This document shows positions 6,260-6,640 of a DNA stretch of 6,640 nt, piece after piece. The notes under the pieces were generated by a model, which saw only the letters and a list, made by a program, of their open reading frames with translations, did no database searches and was not told the origin of the DNA. The translations under genes and the position numbers were made by a program. Source of the DNA: Betaproteobacteria bacterium (lineage in GTDB: Bacteria > Pseudomonadota > Gammaproteobacteria > Burkholderiales > UBA9220); NCBI GenBank assembly GCA_003519965.1, contig DOVS01000183.1, forward strand, positions 1 to 6,640, written 5' to 3'. How positions within the stretch are numbered: the stretch's first letter is position 1; every line of letters starts with the position of its first letter.

Positions 6260-6640
6260 ATGGAATTAGAACTCAGCGGACGCACCTGTCTGGTCTCCGG
6301 CGCAAGCGCCGGCATCGGCGCCGGGATCGCGCGCGTGCTGGCGAGAGAGGGCGTTCGCGTCGCCATGACGGCGCGGCGCGGCGACCGGCTGCAACAACTG
6401 GCGGCCGAGATCGGCGAGCGCGGCGGCGTACCGCCTGTCGTGGTGGCCGGCGACATTACTCAAGCGGACGAGATTACCCGCATCGTCGATGAATCGATAA
6501 GCCGTCTTGGCCGGATAGACATTCTCGTCAATAGTGCGGGAGGTTTTCGGGCCTTATCTTCAGAGAATACCCATGCACTCTGGGAAGAAGCATTCGCACT
6601 TAATTTTACCGCTGCGCGGCGGCTGACCGAAGCCGTGCTT
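6260..6640 (+). CDS. Short-chain dehydrogenase/reductase, N-terminal part (cut by window end)
   Basis: The ATG at 6260-6262 has GGAGG (6249-6253) six bases before it. The first 127 residues read as a classical SDR, and the gene runs past the window end without a stop. Family motifs are the cofactor-binding SGASAGIGAGIA (13-24; the usual first Thr of TGxxxGIG is Ser), ARR after the second strand (38-40, a basic patch often linked to NADP(H) preference), VAGDIT (62-67) and NSAGG in place of NNAGG (91-95). LNFTAARRLTEAVL at the end is the expected helix. The catalytic Ser, Tyr and Lys lie beyond the window. As an NAD(P)-dependent oxidoreductase it probably shares a pathway with the MDR gene 110 bases upstream, but two hairpins lie between them, so co-transcription is likely rather than shown. 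Confidence 0.9.
   Translation, partial: MELELSGRTCLVSGASAGIGAGIARVLAREGVRVAMTARRGDRLQQLAAEIGERGGVPPVVVAGDITQADEITRIVDESISRLGRIDILVNSAGGFRALSSENTHALWEEAFALNFTAARRLTEAVL

Noticed and set aside
6175..6492. 105-codon + strand frame overlapping the SDR start
   Set aside because: Arg-rich shadow of the SDR reading frame, which has the GGAGG site and clear Rossmann motifs.
1..6640. CRISPR arrays, tRNA or rRNA genes, insertion sequences, toxin-antitoxin or phage-defence genes
   Set aside because: No regularly spaced repeats, tRNA-like segments, transposase motifs or terminal inverted repeats were seen in the window.

Overview
The window looks like the chromosome of a beta- or gammaproteobacterium. 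The strongest reason is the conserved neighbourhood erpA > < anmK - M23 endopeptidase < > tyrS, which I recall as a common arrangement in those classes. An ErpA-type C-terminus and a periplasmic, membrane-anchored M23 protein also point to a Gram-negative cell. I cannot name the genus from the sequence.

Left half (1-3953), housekeeping. The last 11 codons of erpA (+ strand) end at 37, followed by a strong hairpin terminator at 56-77 that it probably shares with the convergent anmK. On the minus strand, a membrane-anchored M23 murein endopeptidase (1214-2533) is followed one base later by anmK (97-1212). This makes a two-gene unit for peptidoglycan cutting and recycling of anhydro-N-acetylmuramic acid. 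An AT-rich divergent control region (2534-2750) separates it from tyrS (2751-3953, + strand), a tyrosyl-tRNA synthetase with KMSKS and S4 domains.

Junction (3954-4094). About 140 bases hold no gene and only a weak interrupted inverted repeat between the convergent tyrS and araC-type genes.

Right half (4095-6640), accessory. An AraC-family regulator with a cupin-like sensor domain (minus strand) diverges from a zinc-less medium-chain oxidoreductase (5145-6149). A short-chain dehydrogenase/reductase follows (from 6260, cut by the window end). Both + strand genes have clear Shine-Dalgarno sites. The 110-base gap between them holds two hairpins. The layout suggests a regulator controlling a small redox cassette, but the substrate cannot be told from sequence. 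Base composition rises sharply in this half (hand counts of single 60-base lines: about 42-55% GC in tyrS, 67-78% in the araC/MDR genes), so the cassette may have been gained separately.

I found no CRISPR array, tRNA, rRNA, insertion sequence or phage gene. I see no clear evidence of an undescribed system. The most open question is what the AraC-MDR-SDR cassette acts on and whether the intercistronic hairpins regulate it.
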